DNA from: Pleomorphomonas oryzae DSM 16300
Lineage (GTDB): Bacteria > Pseudomonadota > Alphaproteobacteria > Rhizobiales > Pleomorphomonadaceae
Direction: 5' to 3'
NCBI RefSeq assembly: GCF_000422965.1
Contig: NZ_AUHB01000005.1
Span: 300,829 to 364,828 of the forward strand
Length of the DNA: 64,000 bases
A model generated the notes under the pieces. That model saw only the letters and a list, made by a program, of their open reading frames with translations. It did not search any database and was not told where the DNA came from. A program made the translations under genes and the position numbers. Positions 46,716-55,044 of the stretch are shown one piece after another; the first letter of the stretch is position 1, and the number at the start of each line of letters is the position of its first letter.

Positions 46716-47608
46716 CCGGCCACCCCCTTGCGCATGCGCTGTTGCCACACCGTCAGAAGAACCAGCGGCAGGAAGATCACGAGGGTAATGGCCAGCATCA
46801 GGGTCGCCGCTGCCGAGGCGAAGGCAAGATTGCCCTTTGCCGACATGGCGTTGATGGTGAAATAGGCCGGCAGCCAGGTGGATTGGCCGGGACCGCCATT
46901 GGTCATGGCGACAATGATGTCGTAGGCCTTGATCACCCCGAGCGACAGTAGGATGGCGCAGGTGAGGAAGGTGAACTTCATCATGGGAATGATGATTTCG
47001 AGATAGACGCGCCACAGTGGAACGCCGTCCAGCCTCGCGGCGCTCCAGATCTCGACATTGATCGCCTTGAGGCCGGCGAGCATCAGCGCCATGTAGAAGC
47101 CCGAGCTTTGCCAGACCGAGGCGAGGATGATGGCATACATGGCCGTCCGCCCGTCGGCGAGCCAGTTGAACGACACCCAGGTCATGCCCAGCGAATGAAA
47201 AAAGCTCTCGAGGCCGAGCGCGGGGTTGAAGATCCAGCGCCAGGCGACGCCGGTGACGATCAGCGAAATGGCCAGCGGATAGAGAAAGACAGTGCGGAAG
47301 AAGTCCTCGCCGCGCCGTTCGCGTTCGATCATCGCCGCGAGAATGAAGCCGAAGACGATGGCGAGTGCCGATCCGATGGCCAGTACGATCAGGTTGGAGA
47401 GCGAGATGCGCCAGCCGATGTCGGCGAAAAGCCGAGCATACTGCCGGAAGGGATTCGTCCAGTCGATTGTGTAGTCCGGCAACCGACGGCTCGACGTCAG
47501 CGACAACAGGATCGTCCAGCCGATCGAACCAATGAAGGCGATGGCGGTGATCGCAACGGCTGGCGTCAGGGCGAGCTGCGGCGTCAGCCGGCTCCAGCGG
47601 ATGCCCAT
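46712..47608 (-). CDS. Carbohydrate ABC transporter permease, MalF/GtsB-like
   Basis: 298 residues with hydrophobic segments from residue 15. The EAA loop reads IWSAARLDGVPLWRVYLEIIIPMMK. ATG 47608 has GGAGG seven nt upstream. It is the first gene of the system vii transport operon; a LacI-type palindrome lies 51 nt upstream. Confidence 0.92.
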   Translation of the reverse strand: MGIRWSRLTPQLALTPAVAITAIAFIGSIGWTILLSLTSSRRLPDYTIDWTNPFRQYARLFADIGWRISLSNLIVLAIGSALAIVFGFILAAMIERERRGEDFFRTVFLYPLAISLIVTGVAWRWIFNPALGLESFFHSLGMTWVSFNWLADGRTAMYAIILASVWQSSGFYMALMLAGLKAINVEIWSAARLDGVPLWRVYLEIIIPMMKFTFLTCAILLSLGVIKAYDIIVAMTNGGPGQSTWLPAYFTINAMSAKGNLAFASAAATLMLAITLVIFLPLVLLTVWQQRMRKGVAG

Positions 47609-47658
47609 GGTTCCTCCCGAAGGCTTATTGTTGGCCGCGTCCTCTTGCGTCAGCCTTA

Positions 47659-47699
47659 TATTAGCGCTAATACAAACCACATGAATCGTATTTCGTCAA
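47659..47699 (-). promoter_or_regulatory. LacI operator and promoter, system vii
   Basis: The perfect palindrome TATTAGCGCTAATA is at 47659-47672. On the minus strand TTGACG (47699-47694), 18 nt and TTGTAT (47675-47670) form a promoter whose -10 overlaps the operator. The palindrome is 80 nt before the divergent aldo/keto reductase gene, so it can repress both directions. Confidence 0.75.
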
Positions 47700-47751
47700 G
47701 GTAGTTTCACTGACGGCCGGGAAAGGCCGCACGCCAAGGGGAGGGGAAGTG

Positions 47752-48573
47752 ATGGCGGGCGAAGCGGAAAAGCGCATCCCCAGAATGGGTTATGGAACAT
47801 GGGCGCGCCTTGACTCCGAGGGGGTCGAAGCCATGCTGGCCGCTTTGGAGGTCGGGTACCGGCATCTCGATACGGCCCAGAGTTATGGGACAGAGCCGAT
47901 GGTCGGCGAGGCCTTGCGACGGTGCGGATTGCCGCGACAGGACGTATTCGTTACGACCAAGATCGACACGGCGAATTTCGGGCCGGGTAAATTGCTCCCC
48001 TCGCTCCGGCATAGCCTGGATCAGCTTGGCGTCGACACCGTCGACCTCACCTTGATCCACTGGCCGTCGCCCAATGGTGAGCTGGCGCTTCCTGTCTACC
48101 TCGATCAGCTCGTCGAGGCGCAAGACGCTGGTCTGACACGGTTGATTGGCGTTTCCAATTTTACCACCGCGCTACTCGATGAGGCGGAAAGACGCCTCGG
48201 TCCCGGTCGGATAGCAACCAACCAGATTGAGCTCAACCCGCTGTTCAAGAATAAGAAAGTCGCTGTGCAATGCCAGCGTCGGGACATTCTGGTCACCTGC
48301 TATCTGCCGATCGCTCACGGTCGGCTTGCTGGCAATCCGGTGCTTCAATCGATCGGCGCGCGATATGGCGCCACTGTCGAGCAGGTGGCTATCGCCTGGG
48401 AGCTGGCAAAGGGCTACGCGGCCATTCCCACCTCGTCGCGACGCGAGCGGATCGCCTCCAATTTCGCGGCGACGAAGCTGAGCCTTTCGCCTGACGATAT
48501 CGCTGCCATCGATGCACTGGCCGACGGGCCGCGCTCCATTGCGCCCTCCTGGGGGCCAGAGTGGGATGCTTGA
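47752..48573 (+). CDS. Aldo/keto reductase
   Basis: 273 residues, AKR barrel. The catalytic tetrad is complete: Asp40, Tyr45, Lys70 and His103 (HLDTAQSYG, FVTTK, LTLIHWP). The C-terminal cofactor loop has IPTSSRRERIASNF, with the basic residues that bind NADPH. ATG 47752 has GGAGGGG five nt upstream; GTG 47749 is too close. It is divergent from the transporter and behind the shared operator, so it belongs to the system vii regulon, presumably reducing an aldehyde or keto sugar. Confidence 0.9.
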   Translation: MAGEAEKRIPRMGYGTWARLDSEGVEAMLAALEVGYRHLDTAQSYGTEPMVGEALRRCGLPRQDVFVTTKIDTANFGPGKLLPSLRHSLDQLGVDTVDLTLIHWPSPNGELALPVYLDQLVEAQDAGLTRLIGVSNFTTALLDEAERRLGPGRIATNQIELNPLFKNKKVAVQCQRRDILVTCYLPIAHGRLAGNPVLQSIGARYGATVEQVAIAWELAKGYAAIPTSSRRERIASNFAATKLSLSPDDIAAIDALADGPRSIAPSWGPEWDA

Positions 48574-48608
48574 ATGGCTTTCTGCCAGCATGAGCCATTT
48601 ACGACCTT

Positions 48609-48626
48609 TGTATTAGCGCTACTACA
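48609..48626. promoter_or_regulatory. Second LacI operator, system vii
   Basis: TGTATTAGCGCTACTACA, an 18-bp palindrome with one mismatched pair, sharing the core TTAGCGCTA with the site at 47659. It lies 15 nt before the VOC start codon and 470 bp before the LacI gene, implying autoregulation. Confidence 0.72.
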
Positions 48627-48640
48627 ATCAGGAGGAAGTC

Positions 48641-49078
48641 TTGGCAGGTATCAACGGTCTCGGACATCTGGCGCTCAAGGTTCAGAACCTCGATGCGTCG
48701 CTCACCTTCTATCGCGACAAGCTCGGGCTGAAGGAAATGACCCGTCTCCTCAATGACAAGGGCGAGGCGTGGATCGTCTATATCCGGATCACCGACACGT
48801 CGTTTCTTGAGCTATTTCCCTCAGGTCATCCGGGGCGGGCGGCCGACGAGGCAGCGGTGGGCGTCAATCACATCTGCTTCTCGGTCGAGGATATCGTGGC
48901 GACGGCAGCCCGCTTTGCCGCGGCCGGCGTATCGCTCACCTCGCCTATCAAGACCGGGCTTGACGGGAACCGTGGGGCGTGGATTGAAGATCCCGATGGC
49001 AACCGGATAGAACTGATGGAAATGGCGCCGAACTGCCTGCAATACAGGGCGATTTCCGCTCTGCCGGCCGATCGCTGA
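48641..49078 (+). CDS. VOC-family protein
   Basis: 145 residues. The metal-site pattern His, Glu, His, Glu is present: GHLALKV, FLELFP, VNHICFSV and RIELMEM, so it is likely a metalloenzyme (lyase, isomerase or dioxygenase subgroup of the fold). The start is TTG with GGAGG five nt upstream; no better codon exists. The gene is 13 nt before the LacI gene and behind its own operator. Confidence 0.85.
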   Translation: MAGINGLGHLALKVQNLDASLTFYRDKLGLKEMTRLLNDKGEAWIVYIRITDTSFLELFPSGHPGRAADEAAVGVNHICFSVEDIVATAARFAAAGVSLTSPIKTGLDGNRGAWIEDPDGNRIELMEMAPNCLQYRAISALPADR

Positions 49079-49091
49079 GAGGGAGGGCTTG

Positions 49092-50120
49092 ATGGGAAAG
49101 CCGCTGGCGCGACTGAAAGATGTGGCGGAGAAGACGGGCTTTTCCATCAATACCGTATCGCTGGCTCTGCGCGACAGCCCGCGCATTCCGTCCGAAACCA
49201 AGGTGATCATCCGCGAGGCGGCGTCCGAGCTCAATTACCTGCCCAATTACGTCGCGAAATCGCTGGTCAATCAGGAGACCAAGTCGATCGGCCTGATCCT
49301 GACCGATCTCGAGAATCCGATCCTGACACACGTCGCCCAGGCGATTGAGAGCCATCTTGCCAAGGCGGGCTACACGACGCTGTTTGCCACCTCGAATAAC
49401 AATCTCGAAGTCGAGACGCGGATGATCGAGACCTTTCGCTCCCGGCGAGCGGACGGCATGCTGATCTTCCCGACCAACCACAATCGCTTGGACCACATCC
49501 GAGCGCTGCGGCAGCGCAACTATCCGATCGTTCTGCTGGTCGGTTCCAGCGACTCCGGCATCGACGCGGTGTCGATGAACGAGCAGATGGGCGCCTACAA
49601 GGCGGTGAGCCATCTGATTGGCAATGGCCACAAGGCGATCGCTCTGATCGATCCGGCGCCGGCACTCGGCAACATTGAAAAGCGAGAGGGCTATTTGCAG
49701 GCGCATGCCGATGCCGGACTTGCCGCCCGGCCCGAGCTGGTCATCGACCCGAAAGGGCACTCGGCCGAAGCCGGTTACTGGGCGATGGCCAGCCTGATGT
49801 CCCGTGACGACAAGCCGACAGCGGTCTTCGCCTCCAACGACTCGCTGGCGCTCGGTGTGCTGCGCTTCTGCGCCCAGGCTGGCCTTCGCGTGCCCACTGA
49901 TATCGCCATCGTCGGCTTCGACAATATCGAGTTTGCCGAATACGCGGTGACGCCGCTGACCACCGTCGACTACAACGCTTCGCGCGTGTCGCAGCTCGCC
50001 GTCGAACGGGTGATCGAACTGATCCGCCACCGCGACGAGCTGCCGCCGCCGCGCAACACCCAGGTGACGCCGGATCTCGTGGTGCGTGAGAGCTCTCTCG
50101 GCCTGAGGGACCGAGGCTGA
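49092..50120 (+). CDS. LacI-family transcriptional regulator (system vii)
   Basis: 342 residues. HTH LKDVAEKTGFSINTVSLAL and hinge VIIREAASELNYLPNYVAKSL, then the periplasmic-binding-like sensor domain ending with GFDNIEFAEYAVTPLTTV. GAGGG lies before the ATG. It follows the second VOC gene in an operon with the operator at 48609 and is the obvious ligand of both TTAGCGCTA sites. Confidence 0.93.
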   Translation: MGKPLARLKDVAEKTGFSINTVSLALRDSPRIPSETKVIIREAASELNYLPNYVAKSLVNQETKSIGLILTDLENPILTHVAQAIESHLAKAGYTTLFATSNNNLEVETRMIETFRSRRADGMLIFPTNHNRLDHIRALRQRNYPIVLLVGSSDSGIDAVSMNEQMGAYKAVSHLIGNGHKAIALIDPAPALGNIEKREGYLQAHADAGLAARPELVIDPKGHSAEAGYWAMASLMSRDDKPTAVFASNDSLALGVLRFCAQAGLRVPTDIAIVGFDNIEFAEYAVTPLTTVDYNASRVSQLAVERVIELIRHRDELPPPRNTQVTPDLVVRESSLGLRDRG

Positions 50121-50139
50121 GCGCTCCCGGTCCCGTATG

Positions 50140-50159
50140 GCCTGCCTTCAGAGGCAGGC
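50140..50159 (+). terminator. Hairpin between LacI and epimerase genes
   Basis: GCCTGCC (50140-50146), loop TTCAGA, GGCAGGC (50153-50159), then TTT, 20 nt after the LacI stop. It overlaps the last codons and stop of the convergent GatZ-like gene, so one sequence serves both ends. Confidence 0.6.
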
Positions 50160-51425
50160 TTTGAAATAGTCTTCGAGGACGAGGTCGACCATGGCGAGCG
50201 ACAGGCCATGGACGGTGGGGGTGACGCGGCCGCGCCGGACGCCCTCGTAGACACCGCGAAGATACTGGCTGATCAGCGTCTCGGGTATCGGGGTGGTGCC
50301 GAACAGGGCGAGCAATTCCTCGGCCGCCTTGGCGATCTCCGGCTCCGGCCAGTAGTAGCGGATGCGGTCGGAATAGCTGAAGTGCCGTTGCAGCCGCTGC
50401 TCGTCGGGCGTGCCGAAGTAATACTTCGCCCAGTTGTCGGGATGGGCGAGCATCACCCGCTCGAAGGTGGCTTTGAGCGTCTCCTTGCGGCGACCGGCGT
50501 AGAGCACCTCGGCGATGTGGTCGAGGCCATAGAGCGCCTCGCGTAGTGCAAAGGTCAGGGCCGGGCCGACCTTCAGGATGGAGAAGCCGTTGTCGACCAG
50601 CGCCTTCAAGGCTTCCGGGGTCTGGTAGTCGGTGGAGTGCGCCTCGAACACGAAGCCCTTGAGATCGGACAGCACGGCGGAGAGGGAAGCGGCCTTGTCG
50701 GCATCGAAGGCGACGACGTTGTGATTGCCGAACTCGACGCCCGGCTGCACCACGGCACCGACCGCCCGCTCGAAGGCGGCGGCGATACCGGCCTTGGCGA
50801 ACGCCTCGCGGTGGACGGCGATGGTGTCGCGTGCCGCCTGAGGCTTGGTGACTTCCAGTTCCTCGATCTCTTCCATGGCGCCACCGGGGATCGGCACCTC
50901 GGTGCCGACGATGTAGACCGGCTTGACGGTGGAGCTCTTAGTTGCCGCCTCGGCGACGGCGGCGAGCGAAGCGGCCCGCTCGGCAGTCAGCGCGTCAGTG
51001 AGCGCCACCGGTTCGCCGGCGCAGCCCATCGAGGTATCCAGGTGCAGCTTGGTGAAGCCGGCTCTGGCGAAGGCGTCGATCATCACCTTGGCCTTGGCCA
51101 TGGCCTCGCTAGCGGGGAGCTTCTTCCACGGGTTGGGGCCGAGGTGGTCGCCACCGAGGATGACCTTCTCGAACGGGAAACCGACGCGCTTGGCGATCGC
51201 CTCGACGAAGTCGCGGAAGTCGCGCGGCGTCATGCCGGTATAGCCACCATCCTGGTTGACCTGGTTACAGGTGGCCTCGATCAGCACCGGCAGGCCGAGG
51301 CGGGCAGCGTGCAACATCGCCGCTTCGATCACCACCGGATGGGCCGAACAGATCGACGGAATGCCGCGCAGGCCGGAGGTGCGGAAGCGCCAGATGGAAA
51401 TGTCGCTCAGCGGGTTCAAAGCCAT
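50148..51425 (-). CDS. gatZ: GatZ/KbaZ-family protein, probable tagatose-6-phosphate 4-epimerase
   Basis: 425 residues, single barrel-like domain. Family marks: GIPSICSAHPVVIEAAMLHA, EATCNQVNQDGGYTGM, LGGDHLGPNPW, HLDTSMGCAGEP and the late QRHFSYSDRIRYYWPEP. In enterobacteria GatZ/KbaZ is the non-catalytic partner of a class II aldolase, but no GatY/KbaY gene is here. A homologue in Agrobacterium tumefaciens was reported as D-tagatose-6-phosphate 4-epimerase, giving fructose 6-phosphate. With the tagatose-type kinase next door that role fits best. The symbol marks family only. Confidence 0.85.
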   Translation of the reverse strand: MALNPLSDISIWRFRTSGLRGIPSICSAHPVVIEAAMLHAARLGLPVLIEATCNQVNQDGGYTGMTPRDFRDFVEAIAKRVGFPFEKVILGGDHLGPNPWKKLPASEAMAKAKVMIDAFARAGFTKLHLDTSMGCAGEPVALTDALTAERAASLAAVAEAATKSSTVKPVYIVGTEVPIPGGAMEEIEELEVTKPQAARDTIAVHREAFAKAGIAAAFERAVGAVVQPGVEFGNHNVVAFDADKAASLSAVLSDLKGFVFEAHSTDYQTPEALKALVDNGFSILKVGPALTFALREALYGLDHIAEVLYAGRRKETLKATFERVMLAHPDNWAKYYFGTPDEQRLQRHFSYSDRIRYYWPEPEIAKAAEELLALFGTTPIPETLISQYLRGVYEGVRRGRVTPTVHGLSLAMVDLVLEDYFKACL

Positions 51426-51429
51426 GTCG

Positions 51430-52377
51430 TCAGCTCCTTTGTTCGGCGATCAGCGCGTCAAGTTCGGCGCGTGTCGATGCGCCTTCCATCGGACCAGATC
51501 GGGTAACGGCCTTGGCGCCTGCGGCGTTGGCGTAACGGAGCGCCGTCTCGGGGTCGGCACCGCCAAGCCAGAAGGTCACGAAGGTAGCGCCGAAACAGTC
51601 ACCTGCGCCGGTGGGATCGACTTCCGTCACCCGAAAGCCCGGCAGGCTGATCTCGCCGCTGGCATCGAAATAGCTGGCGCCGGCCGCGCCACGCTTCAGG
51701 ACGATGGCCTTGACGCCGCCCTTCAGAAGGTTGGCGATGGCTTCCTTCTCGCTGTCGGCCGGTGAGAACAGGAACAGTTCCTCGCCGCTCGGCAGGAACA
51801 GGTCTGTCTCGCCCAGCACGACGGCAAGCGCCTCGCGCATGCCGGGGCTGTTCAGGATCTCGGCACGGAGGTTAGGGTCAAACGATACCGTGCCGCCGTT
51901 GGCCTTGATTTTCCGCGTTGCCGTCAGGACTGCCTCGACGACGCTCGTCGCATAGAGCGAGGACCCCATGACGTGCATGTGTGTGCAGGTCTCGACGAGT
52001 GAGGCCGCAGGCCCCTTGAGCTCGATGGTACCGCAGGCGCTGTGACGGATGTTGAAGACGAAGTTGCGACCACCATCCTCGCGGTAGCGAACGAAGGCGC
52101 TGCCGGTGGTGCCGAGCGGATCGACTTCGATACCGGAGACGTCGACGCCGTCGCGCTTCAACCGCTCGAGGTTGACGTAACCGAAATCATCGTCTCCAAC
52201 CCGCGAGATGATCGCCGCCGCCTGCCCGAGCTTGCCGACCTGATCGATGAAGATTGCCGGCGCACCGGAAGGGAAGGGGCCGATCAGCTTGACCGGCTCG
52301 CGAAAGCCATTGCCGCGTTCGGTGGCGACGATCTCCACCAGCACCTCGCCGATGGTGAGAACCTTACTCTGACGCAT
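51430..52377 (-). CDS. tagK: PfkB-family sugar kinase, tagatose kinase-like
   Basis: 315 residues, ribokinase fold. VLTIGEVLVEIVATERG opens it, AIISRVGDDDFGYVNLERLK follows, and the C-terminal signature VDPTGAGDCFGATFVTFWL holds the catalytic Asp. Neighbours (GatZ-like epimerase 4 nt after, CUT2 importer before) match the A. tumefaciens tagatose kinase locus. The start overlaps the permease stop by one base (TAATG). It probably phosphorylates D-tagatose at C6. Confidence 0.82.
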   Translation of the reverse strand: MRQSKVLTIGEVLVEIVATERGNGFREPVKLIGPFPSGAPAIFIDQVGKLGQAAAIISRVGDDDFGYVNLERLKRDGVDVSGIEVDPLGTTGSAFVRYREDGGRNFVFNIRHSACGTIELKGPAASLVETCTHMHVMGSSLYATSVVEAVLTATRKIKANGGTVSFDPNLRAEILNSPGMREALAVVLGETDLFLPSGEELFLFSPADSEKEAIANLLKGGVKAIVLKRGAAGASYFDASGEISLPGFRVTEVDPTGAGDCFGATFVTFWLGGADPETALRYANAAGAKAVTRSGPMEGASTRAELDALIAEQRS

Positions 52378-53345
52378 TATTGCTTGGCCCGCTTGGAACG
52401 AACGTCGAGCCAGACGGCCAGCAGAATGACCAAGCCCTTGACGATCAACTGGTAGAAGTAGGGAACGGACAGCATGTTCATGCCGTTGTTCATGATGCCG
52501 ATGATCAGCGCGCCGATGATGGTGCCGATCATGGTGCCGACGCCGCCGGAAAGGCTGGTGCCGCCGAGAACCGCCGCCGCAATGGCGTCGAGCTCGTAGC
52601 TGGTGCCAGCATTGGTCTGCGCCGAATAAAGGCGGGACGACAGCAGGATGCCGGAGATCGCGGCCATGATGCCGGAGATCATGAAGATGGTGATCTTCAC
52701 CCGGTCGACCTTGATGCCCGAGTAGACTGCCGCCTCGCGATTGCCGCCGGTGAGATAGGCCCGACGTCCGAAGGTGGTCTTCGACAAGAGCACGTGGTTG
52801 AAGATGAACAGCACCACGACGATCCAGATGATGATTGGCAGGCCGACGAAGCTCTCGGCGCCAATGGCGATCCAGGTCGGGTCCTCGATCATGGCCGGTG
52901 CGCCGTTGGTCGGCAGGCTGACCAGGCCACGGAAGATGCCCATGGTCGCCACCGTCACGATGAACGACGGCAGGCCGAGCTTGGCGGTGAGCACGCCGTT
53001 GGCCAGACCCATCGCCGCACCGGCGAGCAGCGTCAGGACAAGCGTCGGCATGAAACCGAAGCCGGCGAGGAAGGCCTGCGCGGCGGCCATGCCGGCAACG
53101 GCGATGATCGAGCCGATGGACAGGTCGATCTCGCCGAGCAGGATCACCCAGGTCATGCCGAAGGCGGCAATGGCGATCACCGCGATCTGCTGCAGCACGT
53201 TCATCAGGTTGGCGACCGTCATGAAGCGCGGGTTCATCACCGAGAAGATGACGCAGAGGACGATCAGGGAGACCAGGATGCCGCCATACTGCCGGAGCAG
53301 CTTGGCGTAAGGCTTCTGGGTGGTTGCGTGTTTCTCATCGCTCAT
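52377..53345 (-). CDS. CUT2 sugar ABC transporter permease, RbsC-like
   Basis: 322 residues. LGEIDLSIGSIIAVAG, LGLPSFIVTVATMGIFRG and AAVLGGTSLSGGVGT are the conserved CUT2 blocks. ATG 53345 shares an ATGA overlap with the ATPase gene; the frame extending to 53606 is a shadow. As the only permease of system viii it should work as a homodimer. Confidence 0.93.
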   Translation of the reverse strand: MSDEKHATTQKPYAKLLRQYGGILVSLIVLCVIFSVMNPRFMTVANLMNVLQQIAVIAIAAFGMTWVILLGEIDLSIGSIIAVAGMAAAQAFLAGFGFMPTLVLTLLAGAAMGLANGVLTAKLGLPSFIVTVATMGIFRGLVSLPTNGAPAMIEDPTWIAIGAESFVGLPIIIWIVVVLFIFNHVLLSKTTFGRRAYLTGGNREAAVYSGIKVDRVKITIFMISGIMAAISGILLSSRLYSAQTNAGTSYELDAIAAAVLGGTSLSGGVGTMIGTIIGALIIGIMNNGMNMLSVPYFYQLIVKGLVILLAVWLDVRSKRAKQ

Positions 53346-54856
53346 GACGTGATACCTGTCGCGTGGGCCATGACCGTTTCGGGGGTGGCGCCGCCGGGCA
53401 GCGTGGCGCTGAGCCGGCCCTCGTGCATGACAACGAGGCGATCGCTCATCCCGAGGACTTCCGGCAGCTCGGAGGAGACCAGCAGGATTGCCGTGCCCTC
53501 GGCCGCCAGCTGGCGGATGATCTTGTAGATTTCGAATTTGGCCCCGACATCGACGCCGCGCGTCGGTTCGTCGAGAATCAGGATGCGCGGCTGGGTCAGC
53601 AGCCATTTGGCGAGCACCGTCTTTTGCTGATTGCCGCCGGAAAGCGAGCCGACCGGTGTCTCGACTGATGCCGTCTTGATGGTCAGCCGGCCGACTTCAT
53701 CCGTCGCCGACTTGCGCTCCTCGCGTTTGCGCATGAAGCCGAGTGCCGCGGCGAAGCGGCCAAGCGCCGCCATCGAGATATTCCACTCGACACTATGGGC
53801 GAGGACGAGGCCCTCTTCCTTACGGTTCTCGGTGACGAAGGCGATCCGCCGGGCGATGGCATCGACCGGCGAGGTAATGATCGCCGGCTCGCCGTCGACC
53901 CGGACAGTGCCAGAGGCGGCCTTCATACCGAACAGCGCATTCATCATCTCCGATCGGCCGGAGCCGATCAGTCCAAAGAAGCCGAGAATCTCGCCTTTCC
54001 TGACTTCGAAGGAGACGTTCTCGAACTCGCCATCACGGCTGAATCCTTCGACCGAAAGGATCGGCGCCTCGCTCTCAGGCGGGGCAGGGGAGAGACGCGG
54101 CGGGTAGATTTCGTTCATTTGCCGGCCGACCATCATGGCGATCAGTTCGTCGATGGTGACCTCTTCGCGTTGGCGCGTCGCAATATACTCACCATCGCGG
54201 ATGACAGTGATGTCGTCGGAAAGCCGCATGATCTCTTCCATGCGGTGCGAGATGTAGATGATGGCAACGCCCTTGGCCTTGAGCCGGTCGATGATGGAGA
54301 ACAGAATGTCCGTCTCGGCCTCGGTCAGGGACGAGGTCGGCTCATCGAGAATGACGAGGCGGGGATCGGCGATCGACAGGCCCTTGGCGATCTCGACGAG
54401 CTGGCGTTGAGCCATGGAGAGATTGCCGACCTTCTCGGTGACATCGATCGGCAGGCCGAGGTCGCGGACGATCTCGGCGGCGCGGCGCTCAAGCGCCTGA
54501 TCGTTGATGAAGCCGTAGACGGACGGCTCGCGCGTCGCCAGAATATTCTCGGCCACCGTCATGTTGTTGCAGAGGCTGAGTTCCTGGAAGACGATGGTGA
54601 GGCCGCGGGCGGCTGCTTCCTGTGGATTTTCCGGCTTGTAGGGCGCGCCGCAGAATTCCACTTCGCCCGTCGTGGCGTGGTAGACACCGGCCAGGATCTT
54701 CATCAGCGTCGACTTGCCGGCGCCGTTCTCGCCGAGCAGCGTGTGAACGCGGCCGGCGCGCACCGCAAGGTGCATGTTCTTCAGCGCGGCGACCGGGCCG
54801 AACAGCTTGGATATGTTGTTGATCTTGAGAATGACGTCGCTGGTCGCGGCCGACAT
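53342..54856 (-). CDS. CUT2 sugar ABC transporter ATP-binding protein, RbsA-like
   Basis: 504 residues, two NBDs. NBD1: GENGAGKST, LSMAQRQLVEIAKGL signature, LVILDEPTSSLTEAE. NBD2: GLIGSGRSEM, LSGGNQQKTVLAKWL and ILDEPTRGVDVGAK. Same architecture as the ATPase of system iii. It follows the binding-protein gene by 188 nt with a hairpin between. Confidence 0.94.
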   Translation of the reverse strand: MSAATSDVILKINNISKLFGPVAALKNMHLAVRAGRVHTLLGENGAGKSTLMKILAGVYHATTGEVEFCGAPYKPENPQEAAARGLTIVFQELSLCNNMTVAENILATREPSVYGFINDQALERRAAEIVRDLGLPIDVTEKVGNLSMAQRQLVEIAKGLSIADPRLVILDEPTSSLTEAETDILFSIIDRLKAKGVAIIYISHRMEEIMRLSDDITVIRDGEYIATRQREEVTIDELIAMMVGRQMNEIYPPRLSPAPPESEAPILSVEGFSRDGEFENVSFEVRKGEILGFFGLIGSGRSEMMNALFGMKAASGTVRVDGEPAIITSPVDAIARRIAFVTENRKEEGLVLAHSVEWNISMAALGRFAAALGFMRKREERKSATDEVGRLTIKTASVETPVGSLSGGNQQKTVLAKWLLTQPRILILDEPTRGVDVGAKFEIYKIIRQLAAEGTAILLVSSELPEVLGMSDRLVVMHEGRLSATLPGGATPETVMAHATGITS

Positions 54857-54979
54857 GCCCGCCTCCTTTCCGACGCGAATGCCCTCGGCCGCGACAACGC
54901 CAGACCGGTCAAGGGGAGGAAGACACGGGATCTATGGCCCAACAGGGGCAATGGAATCTGCTGGGCCGCTTGTCTTCAT

Positions 54980-55010
54980 CCGCCCGAAAAGTATTCGTCT
55001 TTCCGGGCGG
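54980..55010 (-). promoter_or_regulatory. Intercistronic hairpin after binding-protein gene (system viii)
   Basis: CCGCCCG-AAAA (54980-54990) pairs with TTTCCGGGCGG (55000-55010), one bulged base, 35 nt after the binding-protein stop and about 125 nt before the ATPase start. Confidence 0.62.
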
Positions 55011-55044
55011 GTGCGTAAAGTGGCCCCGCGTGCTCTAGGCCGTA

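Noticed and set aside
45804..47015. Longer permease with N-terminal His/Arg-rich part
   Set aside because: The extra part lies over the other permease gene; the ATGA overlap at 46712-46715 marks the real start.
50148..51425. Tagatose-1,6-bisphosphate aldolase
   Set aside because: GatZ-type proteins are not the catalytic aldolase chain and no partner is present; an epimerase role fits better.
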